From: Tupaia tana
Lineage: Eukaryota > Chordata > Mammalia > Scandentia > Tupaiidae
NCBI GenBank assembly: GCA_026018925.1
Contig: JAKSZU010000009.1
Span: forward strand, 76,294,041-76,358,040
Direction: 5' to 3'
DNA length: 64,000 nt
Shown: positions 33,708 to 45,379 of the stretch, one piece after another
Position numbering within the stretch: position 1 is the first letter of the stretch
Layout: every line of letters starts with the position of its first letter
Notes under the pieces: generated by a model
The model's database searches: none
What the model was told of the DNA's origin: nothing
The model's input: only the letters and a program-made list of their open reading frames with translations
Translations under genes and position numbers: made by a program

Positions 33708-34136
33708 TTTAGGAAGCAGCCAGACCAGGAATGGGCACTAGCGATCTTTAAAGTAGAGATGATCTTTGTGCTTATGCTGCAGGGCAAGCAAAAGATGTAA
33801 CAAAGACATACTACAGTTACACTGCAGGGCAGTGTAAATTAAGGGAAGCTGAGAGTCAGTCAGAGAAGGCCAGAAGAAACCCGTTTAGAACTATGAGAGC
33901 AAGAACCATGGGACACAAAACGTCCCAGATCTATGACCTAGTTTTCCCATACCCCATTTCTTCATAAAAGAATAAACCTGGAAATGGCTTGGAACCATGA
34001 CATTCTCCATGCAGAGATGCCTGGTCCACCAAGGCAACACTTTCTCTACATGTGTTTATGTGTTTCTGTCTTTTCTTACTCTGTTCGCCCACTTCCACTC
34101 GGGGTTCCATGTCCTTTTGCCCCACAGGCCAGGGCA
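33708..34136 (+). repeat. 3' LTR of provirus
   Basis: 429 bp, homologous to 28838-29259. The first dinucleotide reads TT instead of TG, but the CA end is kept. A poly(A) signal aataaa lies at 33971-33976. Confidence 0.92.
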
Positions 34137-34176
34137 ATTTTCTATGGTGGTTTTTACCAAGTCAATACATTAGATC

Positions 34177-34480
34177 AAAGAATTGTTCATAGGGACCAGC
34201 AGATAGTGTAATGGCTATGTCACTGGACTCCCATGTAGTCGACTGCGGTTCAAGTCCCGGACCCGGCGGCTTAAAATCACACCGGGCGTGTGTGCGTGTG
34301 TGTCCAAGATCCTGAGAGGAGAACGGAGGAGAAGGGATTGCGGCGTGGCCATTCCCCCTGGGGGATGATTTCTCACTTTCTATCTCTCTATCTCTCTCTG
34401 TCTGTCTGGCGAGCACACGTGCCCAATAGCAAAAACCTCTCCAAAAAAAAAAGAAAAAGAAAAAAAAAGAATTGTTCATA
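34177..34480 (+). mobile_element. tRNA-derived SINE, perfect 15-bp TSD
   Basis: A full copy at 34192-34465, with aaagaattgttcata repeated exactly at 34177-34191 and 34466-34480, just downstream of the provirus. Confidence 0.95.
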
Positions 34481-34628
34481 TAACTAAGGAAAATGAATCA
34501 AATCAAAAAACTAATTATCCAGGGACATTAAACCCTTTTATTTTTATTTATATATTTATGTTTTAGGGGAGGTAGTGGTGACTTAAGATGGAATACAGCT
34601 ATATAAAGTCCTTATGGGGTTGTCCCCT

Positions 34629-34856
34629 AGCCTAGTACCTAAAGGGAGCTAGATCCTACATGGCCAACCACAGCTCAAATTCTACCCTAGCAGCTTGAAA
34701 AACACATTGGGTACATGTATGTTCATGCCTCAAATCTGGATGAATGGAAGAGAAGGGATTGCATGCAGTATGATCATGCCCCCTTGTGGGGGGGGGGGTC
34801 CTTTCTATTTCTCTAGCAATTGCACATGCCCTCTGGAAATTAAAAAAAAAAGTAGT
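34629..34856 (+). mobile_element. Diverged SINE with G run
   Basis: The head is atypical (tagtacctaaagggagctag), like the fragment at 18974. The body keeps 'agaagggattgcatgcag', a G10 run and the tail. Confidence 0.6.
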
Positions 34857-35578
34857 TCTTGGTTGTTGTGGTGAAACAAATAATAACTTGCCTTTACACA
34901 AATGACTCCTTTCTGACTTGTTTCCAAAGGAACCCAACTTGGCCATGCTTAGCCTCAATTGGTATTATTGATTATAGACCTTATTATTTTGAATATGTTG
35001 GATATTTTCAATATGGATTTGAACAAAGTACCCTAATTTGATAATACTTGAATTTTTTAGATTAAAAGCATTCCTAGTTATTTACAAAAGAAAAGGAACT
35101 CTCATTCTTAGCCTGCAAGCCAAATATTAATAATATTCACCATTTCTTATAAAAATAATGAGATTTCCAGATGCTAACAAAAAGGACAAGTTTCATATAA
35201 ACTTTTGGAGGAAAACCTTTATTTTCTTATAAATATAGTGAGTATAGATCAATAGGTTAGAAAAATATATTATATTATCCTAAATCCTCAATTTTTTCAT
35301 TCAGTAGTATTTCTAGAAATATCATTATTTGACCCTGAGTTTTCTTTCTTTAAATTATTGCTTCCAGCAGCAGACTGAAAAATGAAATTAAAAGCATTTT
35401 ATCTAGATGGTATAGAGCTATAATGTTGCTGATTTAAAAGGTAAAAAGAGGACATCATCACAATACATGATTTAAATATACCCGAAATATCACCAATAAA
35501 GTTTATATTAACTTAACATAGAGCATGTGTCATAGCCATGACACACCTTTCAGCTGATATTTATTTAAGAGTTTTCTT
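34857..35578. other. Unassigned AT-rich DNA
   Basis: No gene or repeat recognised. Confidence 0.4.
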
Positions 35579-35854
35579 CCAACTGCACATTCATTTTTTT
35601 AAAGAGATTTTTGCTATAGGGTGTGTGCACTTGCTGGAGAGACAGAGAGACAGAAAGTGAGAAATTGCCTCACAGGGAGATCGCCCTGCTGCAATCCCTT
35701 CTCCTACATTCTCCTCTTGGGATTTTGGACATTCACACTAACGTGCCTAGCATGAGTTTTGAGCCACCAGGTCTAGTACTTCAACTACAGTCGGCCATGT
35801 GGTAGTGTGGCGATGTAACCATTGCATCATCTGCTGGTCCCCCAACTGCCCATT
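35579..35854 (-). mobile_element. SINE, minus strand, 13-bp TSD
   Basis: The copy occupies 35592-35841. Direct repeats ccaactgcacatt (35579-35591) and ccaactgcccatt (35842-35854) differ at one base. Confidence 0.9.
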
Positions 35855-37218
35855 TGGAGTATACTTGTCCAGATCTTTCTTTGGTTTTAGAGAACTGTCA
35901 CAGCAAACATTATTACATGATTTTAATACATTAACAGATCGAAGTGCTTTTTTTTTCTAGAATGTCCATAAAAATACGCTCTGTGTACATTCCCCAAATC
36001 ACCACATAAACCATATTTATGCAAAATGCATGAAATATATCCATGTAATTTTTAAAGAATGACAAATATATTTCACAATGAAGAAGATTTTGTCCTTATA
36101 TTTTTACACATGTTCTTTAATTTAGACCCACTGAATGGAGGTTGCATAGGTAAGCTATTTACATAGGCAAGAAAGCATTCTATGCCCAATTAGCACAAGA
36201 AATTCAGTAGTGAAAGGTTTTTTTGTGTTCCACAATTCAGTTAACATTGTGAGAGGCTGAATTTGGGGAAGGGCAGGGAACGGGTATGGAAAGGATATCC
36301 TTTTTTAATTAATTCATTGAAAATCTGCTTTAAAACCAAGATAGAAACAAAAAATGAATGTAGATTCATCATAGTACTAGGACATTGATAATACTTAAAA
36401 TACAACTTAAAGAATCTTAACATAGTAAGGTAACATTTCATTTACTTCAGGCTGATTTCTCCATTTGTACTCTGTGCTACTTCAAGTAAACTCTATTTAG
36501 AAAAACAACAAAAACAAGTCATATATGAAAATTAAATTAGATGCTAACTACTTACATTACAAAAATTGTTCAATTTTCTTAAGTCTTTCACTTTTCAGTA
36601 CACACACACAGCATTTGTGCATATAGTTGTTTATGTACATAGAGACTTTGAGCCTGAAAAACTTGCTGCAAAACCTTTAGGAAAGATAGTCTACTGAAGA
36701 TCTGTCAGCTGGGATGATTAAGCAGCTCTGAAGTTGTAATGTGAGTCAATGAAAAATGAGATTTGATTCACTAAAATAACACTTTGAATATGTATCACAA
36801 TTTTATACTTTTAATAAAGCACTATAACATCTCATAACAGCTCTATGAGGTTGGTTGTAATTTTTAATATACAAAATGCCAAAACTGAAAGGTTCCTGCT
36901 TTTGTATCTTGTCATCTTCACATTAAAGATAAAGAAACTATGGCCAGAGATTGAGTGGCAGACCTTAGGGCATGGATATAATGGATAAAGCATTAATTCC
37001 GACATTATCACAGTGAGTTTGAGAGCCAGCTCTGCCTCTCTTAAATTGTAAACTTCCTTACAAGAAAAACAAAAAACAAACAAAAAAAAAACAAAAAAAA
37101 AGAACATAGAACTTCTTTGACTCTCAGTTTTCCTCTCTCGAAAAATATGAAACATAGTGTCTAATCTTAGTTGTTTAGGCATAAATTAAAATTATGTTTG
37201 CCAAGTAGGTAGATAATA
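35855..37218. other. Unassigned AT-rich DNA
   Basis: No supported gene, RNA or repeat. A-rich runs near 37061-37104 drive one minus-strand frame. Confidence 0.4.
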
Positions 37219-37460
37219 TTTTTTTTGGAGAGGTTTTTTCTATTGGGCGCCAGAAAGACAGAGAGAAACAGAAAACAAGAAATCATTCCCCCACGGGAGA
37301 TAGCCATGCCTCAATCCTTTCTCCTCCAGTCTCCTCTCGGGATCTTGGGCATGTATTCACATGCACTCGGTGTGAGTTTAAGCCACCAGTTCTGGGACTC
37401 GAACCACAGTTGACTACATGGGAGTTCAGTGACATAGCCATTATGCCGACTGCTGGTCCC
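37219..37460 (-). mobile_element. SINE, minus strand
   Basis: A near full-length copy whose 5' end (gggaccagcagtcggcataa on the minus strand) lies at 37460. The B box region is ggttcgagtcc-like. Confidence 0.88.
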
Positions 37461-37621
37461 ATGCAAAGTACCTATACAATATTTGGCTGATAATAGATAC
37501 TCAAGTAAATATGATTTTACTCTTACAAGGCGCTCTGTAATGCATATACATATGTCTTTAGGGATACAATTGTTACTTAATGTAATGTGTACTAGATCTT
37601 AGAGAAAGGAGTGCCTTGGAT

Positions 37622-37893
37622 TTTATTTTAGTTTGCCAGCTGGTGCCTGCTCTTACCAGAGAGAGACAGAGAGATAGAGAGACAGAGAGGAGCAGAAAGG
37701 GAAAATGATAATGCACCCTCTACAATGGATAGCCATGCTTCAATCCCTTGTCCTCCATTTCCCTGTCCTTTTCAGAATTTCAGGCACACATATACACATG
37801 CCTGACATGTATTTTAAGCCACTAGGTCTGGGAATCAAAACTGTAGTTGGCCACGTTGAATCCAGCTACCTTAATCACGGCATCACTGGCTGG
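37622..37893 (-). mobile_element. Old SINE, minus strand
   Basis: Diverged, with a GA-rich expansion (gagagacagagagatag) and head 'ggccagccagtgatgccgtg' on the minus strand. Confidence 0.65.
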
Positions 37894-38034
37894 CCAGGCA
37901 AACCCTTTTTAAAAAGTTCATAACAAAACTGAGTTTATGTTCCACTAGTTGCTATATATTTTAACACAAGACACCTAGCTCATGCTCAAAACTGAACTAG
38001 AAGTAGTATTAAGACAGAAATTCTCTATGTATTA

Positions 38035-38313
38035 AAATAGGCAATTACTAGGACCATTAGATGACTTAGCAGTTATGTCGCTGGACTCCCACATGGTTGA
38101 CCACGGCTCGAGGCCTGAACCTGGTGGCTTCAAAATCATGTTGGGCATGTATGTGTGGTGTACCCAGAATACTGGGAGAAGAATGGAGAAGGGATTGCAG
38201 TATGGACATCCCACCTGGAGGATGATTTCTCAGTTTCTCCTCTCTCTGGCAAGCACACAGGCACTATAGCAAAAATCTTTTTCTTAATTAAGAAAAAAAG
38301 AAATAGGCAATTA
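38035..38313 (+). mobile_element. SINE with 13-bp TSD
   Basis: The copy is at about 38050-38300. The repeat aaataggcaatta at 38035-38047 and 38301-38313 is exact. The body is slightly shortened at the CT-rich tract. Confidence 0.88.
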
Positions 38314-38527
38314 TCTGTATACATTGACTAGGAAATAGGCAGTGGAAGGATGCAACTTCCTCCACCATATGCTCTACCCAACATGTCTGAAATCTTTTAT
38401 TTATTCTCCAGGTTTAGCATACCTATTAAAATAAAATTCTATTTTTCTGACTACAACAATATAGTTTATTGCAAAAACAGTAATGAATATAAAGAATAAA
38501 ACAGAAATGATTCACTAATCACCACCC

Positions 38528-38573
38528 AGAATAAACCAATTCTTTTTTTTTTAGAATTTTTTTAAAATTGTAT

Positions 38574-38604
<31 letters not shown>

Positions 38605-38882
38605 TTTGCTGTAGAGTAAGTACATTTGCTGGAGAGAGTCAGAAAAAAAAAAAAAGTAAAAGAGAGAAAGGGAAAGTAAGAAATCATCCCCATAGAAAGA
38701 TGGCCATGCTACAATCTCTTTTCCTCTTCCTCAATTCTCCTCTCAGGATTTTGGGTATGCACACAGAAGTGCCTGGCATGTTCTGCAGTTGAGGTTCTGA
38801 GACTCAGATCATAGAGCTGATCATATGGGATCCAGCACCCCAACCACTAAACCACCTGCTAGCCGCAGAATAAACTGATTCT
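38528..38882 (-). mobile_element. SINE with (TTTA)n tail, minus strand
   Basis: The minus-strand element (38544-38866) has an expanded tail of TTTA units (38571-38608). TSD agaataaaccaattct / agaataaactgattct has two mismatches. Its 5' end resembles the 'aggtggc' subtype. Confidence 0.85.
38571..38608. repeat. (TTTA)n microsatellite
   Basis: A tetranucleotide expansion derived from the SINE tail. Confidence 0.95.
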
Positions 38883-39842
38883 AATATTTTGATATATTTC
38901 CTTAGTCTTTCATTTATCATGAGTGTGTCCATGTAGAACTATCATATATGGAGAATTTTTTCAGGATCTCTTCAATTTTCATATTGTGAGAATTTCCCAA
39001 AACCATTATATAGTCGTTGAAACATAATTTTTGAGGGCAACATACTATTTCTATAATATGGACATTCCATGATCTAGTTTAATTACATCTAATTATTACA
39101 AACTCAGTTTAATTGGGCATAATGCAGTTATCATCATGTTTTATTTCTCTACATAAGCAACTCTCTCCTTGGTACTTGTTGCCCTTTATCTTCCAGGGAA
39201 ATAAAAGGTCCCAATAAACTATAGAGCAGGTAAATAGTGTATTGGTTGGTACCTAGAGCATACTAAAATAATTGTAAATTTGAAGTCTTTAGGAAAGGCT
39301 TGCTCACTTATGCTTTTTCACAATTCCTACAGCACACTATTATCTTATTACTAGTTAACTTACCTTAGCTGCTTGGTCTGTCAGGGAATTAATTTATAAT
39401 TTCTGCTAGATCTATAAGATTAAATAAATTCATAATTATTTAAGCAAGTGACTTTCTCTGCTAGCCTGTGAAATATTTAAAGACAGGGATCACAGCTAAA
39501 TCCATTTCTGTATTACAGTTAATGTCTCTAATCAAGAGTGAATCTTAGGAATAGTAGAAACAGACCTGATGTTTGTCATCATCCTGAGGCATAGCTTGTT
39601 AAAAATTGGTGTTTTTTTCTGACTTGGAACCACAGACCTCTCTAATCTGATTTCTAATGTTCTTGTATGCATTCTGCTGAGATAAGCCAGGAAACAAACC
39701 ACATGGATTCATTGTATTCCTACTACATATCCTGCCCTGGATTTAGTGATGGAGAGAACATAAAAACAGGTAGGTCATGATGCTACAAGGAACAAAAGGG
39801 AAATAACTGTCTATGATAAAAGTTCAAACATTTAGGGACGTT
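38883..39842. other. Unassigned AT-rich DNA
   Basis: No gene or repeat recognised. Confidence 0.4.
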
Positions 39843-40048
39843 TTCAGTCCACTTTCTGTTGCTATACCTGAACATCACAGACTGGGTTATTTATTAAAAA
39901 TAAAGATTTATCCAGCTCACAATTCTGAAGATTCAGAATCAATGGACCATATCTGGTGAAACCCTTTTTACAAGTGGGGATTCTATAGTCCTGAGACAAT
40001 GAGATATATCACATAGTGATAGAGCAAGAGCATTTATGTTCTCTCTTG

Positions 40049-40498
40049 CTCTTTTTTTTTTTTTTTTACAGAGAGGTTTTTTTTTTTTTTTTGCTATAGA
40101 GTGCGTGCGCTCTCCAGACAGACAGCGAGAGACAAAGAGACAGAAAGCAAGAAATCACCCCCCGGGGGGATGGCCACGCTGCAATCCCTTCTCCTTCATT
40201 CTTCTCTCGGGATCTTGGGCACGCACACACAAGTGCCCGGCGTGAATTTTTTTTTTTTTGGAGAGGTTTTTGCTATAGGGCGCGTTCATTCACCAGACAG
40301 AGAGAGACAGAAAGCGAGAAATCACCCCTTGGGGGGATGGCCATGCTGCAATTCCTTCTCCTCCATTCTCCTCTCAGGATCTTGGGCACGCACGCACACA
40401 CTCCGGGCGTGAGTTTTAAGCCACCAGGTCCGGGACGCGAACCACGGTCGACTACATGGGAGGCCAGCGACATAGCCATTATGCTAACTGCTGGTCCC
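40049..40498 (-). mobile_element. SINE dimer (full copy plus head-less copy)
   Basis: On the minus strand a complete SINE (40498 to about 40260) is followed by an A-rich linker (40246-40259) and a second unit lacking its tRNA head (40245 to about 40090), then a tail. Flanking 'ctctcttgctctt' (about 40042) and 'ctctcttacttttc' (about 40499) suggest a single TSD around the whole dimer. Confidence 0.75.
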
Positions 40499-40629
40499 CT
40501 CTCTTACTTTTCTTACAAGGTGACTAGTATTCAGTCCCCATCCTGACGACCTTATTTAATCTGAAGTACTTCCAAGAATTCCTCTTCATTTTGTTTCTTC
40601 ATCTTCTCCTTCTCCTTCATCTTCCTTTT

Positions 40630-40857
40630 TCTATTTTTTTGCCTGAGGGTGCATGCACTTGTGTAAGGAAAAGTGAGAAATCACACCCTAGGGGGAGATG
40701 GTCATGCCACCATCCCTTCTCCATTCTCTTCTTGGGATCTCAGACATGAACATACACATGCCCAGCATGATTTTCAAGGCACAAGGTTTGGGACTTGCGG
40801 AGCTGTTAGCTTTGTTGGAGTTTAGTAATGTAACCTCTATGCCATCTGCTAGTCTCA
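40630..40857 (-). mobile_element. Diverged SINE, minus strand
   Basis: The body is recognisable (tcccttctccattctcttcttgggatct on the plus strand). Much of the GA-rich part is lost and the head is degraded. Confidence 0.7.
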
Positions 40858-40869
40858 AAAAACTCACTT

Positions 40870-41132
40870 CTTTTTTTTTTAATAGAGATTTTATGCTATA
40901 GGATGTGTGCACTCACCAGAGAGACAGAGACAGACAGAAAGACAGAAAGCAAAACATCACCCCCCAAGGGGGATGGCCTCACTGCAATCCTGTCCCCTTT
41001 ATTCTTCTTGGGGTTTTCGGAATGCACACATATGTGCCCAGCATGTGTTTTAAGCCACTTGGTCGAGGACTTGAACCATGGTTGACTACATGGGAGGCCA
41101 GTGACATAACCATTATGCCATCTGTTGGCCCC
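40870..41132 (-). mobile_element. SINE, minus strand
   Basis: A full copy. Flanks 'ctcacttct' and 'ccccacttct' look like an imperfect TSD within the old repeat. Confidence 0.85.
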
Positions 41133-41399
41133 AAGACCCCACTTCTTAATACCATAGTAAGATTAAGTTTCCACCCTCAAAATACTGCCAAGTAGCAACC
41201 AATTTTCAACACATGAATTTTAAGTGAGGGGTATATTCAAACCATAACAGAGATGGAGTGCCTTCCTGTTCCCTCTTCAAATAGGACAGATAAGTAGCCA
41301 TCAAATAAGTTTATACATAAAAAATCATGAAAAATGGAATTATATTACAAATTCATTTTGGTACTGTGGATAGAATTCTGACTGCTTTTCCTTATTTTT

Positions 41400-41760
41400 C
41401 CAAGGTCCTTTCCAGAGGGACTAGGAGGAGTCATACATACAGATGTCAGACCATTTTGGCCCATTAGTAACAGGATTCTTCCTATATCCTGCCTTTGGTA
41501 TGGTATTGGAGTACCTTTGTGATGTATACTTAAGCCTCTTTATCACTGTTAAAGTACATTCCTTTCTGATCTTAACAACCTTCCTTCTGATCACCACCCT
41601 AAAAGCTGTAAAACCCACCTATAACCCACAAGCCGCAGTTTTCAAATGTCCCGCCTTTTTGGGCCAGACTAATGGAATATCTTTTCACTAAATTCCAAAC
41701 TGTGTGTGTCTCTCTCTCTCTCTCTCAAAATTAAATAAAAGGAACCCCTGTACCTGATCA
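41400..41760 (+). mobile_element. Possible old LTR-like segment
   Basis: It contains 'cccgcctttttgggccagac', a CT tract and 'aattaaataaaaggaacccc' in an arrangement like the 3' part of some ERV LTRs. No TSD, paired LTR or coding remnant was found, so the call is tentative. Confidence 0.3.
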
Positions 41761-41877
41761 CTCCAAGAGAAAGGCATGTTTTGCTTCCTCTCTGGCCTAG
41801 GTCACTCATCTGCTTAGAAATAAATCACATTAACTATTATTTTTGCAGAGTGGGTTATTTTTCATCAACAGTACAAA

Positions 41878-42171
41878 AGAATTTTGAAATCATTGGACCA
41901 GCAGTTAGCGTAATCACTATTTTGCTGGACTCCCATGTAGTAAACCGTGGTTCGAGTTCTGGACCCAGTGGCTTAAAACTCACGCCGGGCGCATGTGTGT
42001 GCGTGCCCAAGATCCCAAGAGAAGAATGGAGGAGAAGGGATTGCGGCATGGCCATGCCCACGGGGGGTGAATTTTCGCTTTCTGTCTCTCTGTCTCTCTC
42101 TGTCTGTCTGGCAAGCGCACATGCTCTATAGCAAAAACCTCTCCCAAATAAAAGAAGAATTTTAAAATCAT
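41878..42171 (+). mobile_element. SINE with 16-bp TSD
   Basis: The copy at 41894-42155 is flanked by agaattttgaaatcat (41878-41893) and agaattttaaaatcat (42156-42171), with one mismatch. The B box is intact (ggttcgagttc has a single change). Confidence 0.92.
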
Positions 42172-42639
42172 GCACTTTTTTATATATGATTTTATATGAA
42201 CTTTTTGAAGATGCCTCAAAAAAGATTGACCTTTATCATTACTCACTAAGTCTAGAAGAAAAATTCAATGTTTCTCTGAAGTCTGTGAACCTCCGCCCCC
42301 TTTTCACTTGTATTTTAGCCAGTATTTACACTAAAGAGAATGTAGTCTTAAAACTAAAAACATTAATCACCCATTGACAACTTTATGGAGTGGGACTGGT
42401 AGAGAAGGAAGGGTTGTAGTCATTATATAGACATTCCTGACCTCATCTCTTTCCCTGTAGATTGCCAACAAAGCCAGTTGTACTCAGGGCATGTGTAAAA
42501 CACACAGATGAGAAGGCTTTATTTTAGTCATGGCCATTACTGACTTTCTCACACTAGCTTTTTCTGAGTTCTATGTTGCAGAGAAAATTCTTTAGAGAGA
42601 GCTGAACATATCCATGAATAAAATTTTTATATAATATAC
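42172..42639. other. Unassigned DNA
   Basis: No gene or repeat recognised. Confidence 0.4.
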
Positions 42640-43273
42640 ATCTTGCATGAACTTTCTATTTTATTCTTTAATTTAATTTTATTTATTATCATAATCTTTT
42701 TATTTCACATTGAATCACATATATATTTACAGTGCATTATATTTCTTTTTCCAGCAGGAAAACCATGCATATCAGTCAAAACAAAGACATTACTATCCAC
42801 ATCATTATCATCAAATAGGTTTTCACCATTTTTTTCAGATTATTATTATTATTCTCATTAATTTTTAAACAATCACCATATATCATTTGGTTTATAAAGA
42901 GAATTTTCCCAACATGAAATACTTCTCAGATCAGACCAGTTGAGAATATGCTAATCATCAACAGGTAATAAACCATTTCTGTGTCTCACCAATGTCATGC
43001 CTCTCTATTTATTTTTTTTACATTTTCCATCTGTCGAATGTTTCCTCCCCTTGTACCTCACACCCACCCTCCATCATCCACTTTCTATTAGTCACTTCCC
43101 TCCCTTTGCAGTCTCTAGAATCCACACCCATCACATCTTCAGATCTCTCAACCTCTGGCATAGACAGTACAAATTGAGTTGGGACATACAGTGCATATCT
43201 TGCAAAGTTTGACTCATTTCACCCAACATTAAGTCTTTTATATTCATCCATTTTGAGTCAAACAATAGGATTT

Positions 43274-43290
43274 CATGGTTTCTTTCTTTT

Positions 43291-43345
<55 letters not shown>

Positions 43346-43602
43346 TTGCTATTGAGCATATACACTTACCAGAGAGACAGAGAGATAGGGAGACAGAAAG
43401 TGAGGAATCACCGCCCACACAGGGAGGATAGCCATGCCACAACCCTTTCTCCTCAGTTCTCTTCTCATGATTTTGAGCACAAAATTACATATGCCTGGTG
43501 TGAGTTTTAAGTCTCCATGTCCAGGACTTCAAACCATGATCAACTACGTGGGAGCCCAGCAATGTAACTATTATGCCATCTGCTGGCCCCTCATTGTTTC
43601 TT
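43274..43602 (-). mobile_element. SINE with (GA)n, inside L1 fragment
   Basis: The minus-strand copy at 43285-43591 has its tail region replaced by a 46-bp GA tract. TSD catggtttctt / cattgtttctt has one mismatch. Confidence 0.9.
43294..43340. repeat. (GA)n microsatellite
   Basis: An uninterrupted dinucleotide tract in the SINE. Confidence 0.96.
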
Positions 43603-43909
43603 ATAGCTGTGTAATATTCCACAGTATATTTGTGTCAACTCAGTCATTGGTTTTGGGACACTTATATTGGTTCCAAGTTTTAGCAATTGTGAATGATGCT
43701 GTAATAAACATGGGATGTGCAAGTGTGTTTCCCATTGAGTGTTTTCCTATCCTTTGGGTAAATATCAAGAAGTGGGATTACTGGGTCATATGTAAGTTTT
43801 ATTTGTAGGTTTTTGAGAAACCTCCATATTATTTTCCACACAGGTTGAGCTTATTAACATTCCCATTAACAGAGTTCCCTTCCCACCACAGTCTCACGAG
43901 CACTCGTCC

Positions 43910-43910
43910 T

Positions 43911-43963
<53 letters not shown>

Positions 43964-43985
43964 TTCTTCTTTTTTTTTTTTTTTT
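43910..43985. repeat. (TTTC)n / poly-pyrimidine tract
   Basis: About 13 TTTC units, then TTC and T-only runs, inserted in the L1 fragment between the ORF2 segments. Confidence 0.95.
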
Positions 43986-44290
43986 AATCTAAGCCACTTT
44001 ATATGGGGTTAAATGGTGTTTCATTGTGGCTTTTAATTTGCATTTTCCTTATGACAAGAGACTTTGAACATGTTTTATATTATTCTTGGCCATTTGTAAA
44101 TGTTCCTTAAAGTGTTTTATGTTAAATTTATTTGCTCATTTTTAAATTACATTATTTATTTTCTTGGTGGGTGAGCTTCTTGAGTTCCCTATATATTCTG
44201 GATTTCAATCCCTTGTCTGAAGAATAATTTTCAAATATTTTCTCTCATTCTGAGGGTTGTCTCTTCAGTCTAATCTGGAAATCCCATTCT

Positions 44291-44726
44291 TAATGTGAGA
44301 GTACTATAAAGAAATGTATTTAAGACCTGCATCACTAAATTGGTATGTAACCCAACACAGAGTCTCATTAAAAACTAATCAAACTATGAATAAAGAGAAG
44401 TATTGTCAAAAGTAGAACAGCACATAAGTAAAATTGAGAATTATGTTTGCACATATATTGCTCTTCTTTCTTTACTTAGATGTGATCTGAATAAGAGAAC
44501 AAATTCTACCTTCTCTTTCTGGTATTCCTTCCATCACAAAACCCAGGACAAGGTATGTGGTAAAAGTGCAATTGATCCTTGTCATTTGTCTAACTTGAAT
44601 TAGTGTAATGTAAGCAATATCTTACAAATCAATTTAGAGAGATTTTCAGACCCAAGTCAGACAAAATGCCAATTTGTAACTAACTGTGTCACCAGGCTGA
44701 TGACATACATCAGGAATATCTCATTA
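44291..44726. other. Unassigned DNA
   Basis: No gene or repeat recognised. Confidence 0.4.
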
Positions 44727-44986
44727 TTTCTTTTTAAATTCTGCCAAAGGGTATGTACACTCACAAGAGAGAAACAGAGATAGAGAATGAAGGTGAGAAA
44801 GCATTCCCTATGGGAGCTGGTCATGCTCCAATCCTTCTCCTCTATTTCTCTTTCCTTTTGGGATTTTGGCCCACATGCACATGTGCCTGACATGTTTCTC
44901 AACCTGAAAGACATGTTTATCAAGCTGCCAAGCATGGAACTCAAACTGTTTAGTAGTAGCCTTAACCACCATGCCATTGGCTAGCC
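44727..44986 (-). mobile_element. Old SINE, minus strand
   Basis: Diverged body. Its 5' end on the minus strand (gggctagccaatggcatggt) is of the 'aggtggc' type. Confidence 0.7.
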
Positions 44987-45077
44987 CAAATATCAAGACT
45001 ATTTCTGTAATTCCTGGAATTCAGTTCTAGTTACAGGCATGAAATAGTATATTGAATCCTGGTGCAATTTCCTGATT

Positions 45078-45372
45078 TACTTATTTATTTGCCATAGGAC
45101 ACATGTGCTTCTTGACAGAGAGAGACAGTGAAGTGAGAGAGAACGAGAGAAATAACCTCCCCCCCACAGGGTGATGACAGTGATAGCAAAAGTGAGGAAT
45201 CAGACCACAGTGAGGTGGCTATGCCACAATCCCTTCTCCTCCATTCTCCTCCTGGGATTTTGGGCATGCAAGCATATGTTCCTGGAATTATTTTCAAGCC
45301 ACCAGGTCTGGGACTCAAACTGTAATCAGCTGTGTGAGAGTCCAGTGACTTAACCACTACAAACCTGTTGGG
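45078..45372 (-). mobile_element. SINE with internal duplication, minus strand
   Basis: The central 'gtgaggaat...gaccac...gtg' region appears twice (45145-45175 and 45188-45215), giving a longer than usual copy. The 5' head near 45372 is degraded. Confidence 0.65.
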
Positions 45373-45379
45373 GTGGGCA

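Larger units (their letters stand above)
28832..34142 (+). mobile_element. Class II (betaretrovirus-like) endogenous provirus, env-less
   Basis: 5' LTR 28838-29259, primer site at 29262, gag, pro and pol remnants, polypurine tract 33687-33707, and 3' LTR 33708-34136. Flanking hexamers are actttc (28832-28837) and attttc (34137-34142), a 6-bp TSD with one mismatch. The lysine-type primer site, Gag features and integrase type place it near ERVK/betaretroviruses. All genes are broken. Only about 300 bp separate the integrase end from the polypurine tract, so env is essentially absent. A SINE sits in the gag region. Confidence 0.9.
39843..41250 (+). mobile_element. Old interspersed repeat split by SINEs
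   Basis: Segments 39843-40045, 40500-40610 and 41133-41250 read as one element. It begins 'cagtccactttctgttgcta', continues through 'cacagactgggttatttatt' and ends 'attcaaaccataacag'. I recognise this as a common ancient mammalian repeat but cannot name the family reliably. Four SINE units lie inside. Confidence 0.6.
42640..44290 (-). mobile_element. 5'-truncated L1 (3'UTR and ORF2 C-terminus)
   Basis: The 3'UTR (42640-43260) matches L1-B at 22628-23050. The ORF2 C-terminal segment follows on both sides of a SINE (43285-43591) to about 44290. No ORF survives. A TTTC microsatellite lies inside. Confidence 0.85.

Noticed and set aside
43294-43340. CRISPR-like or regulatory repeat array
   Set aside because: Simple GA dinucleotide expansion in a SINE, with no spacer structure.
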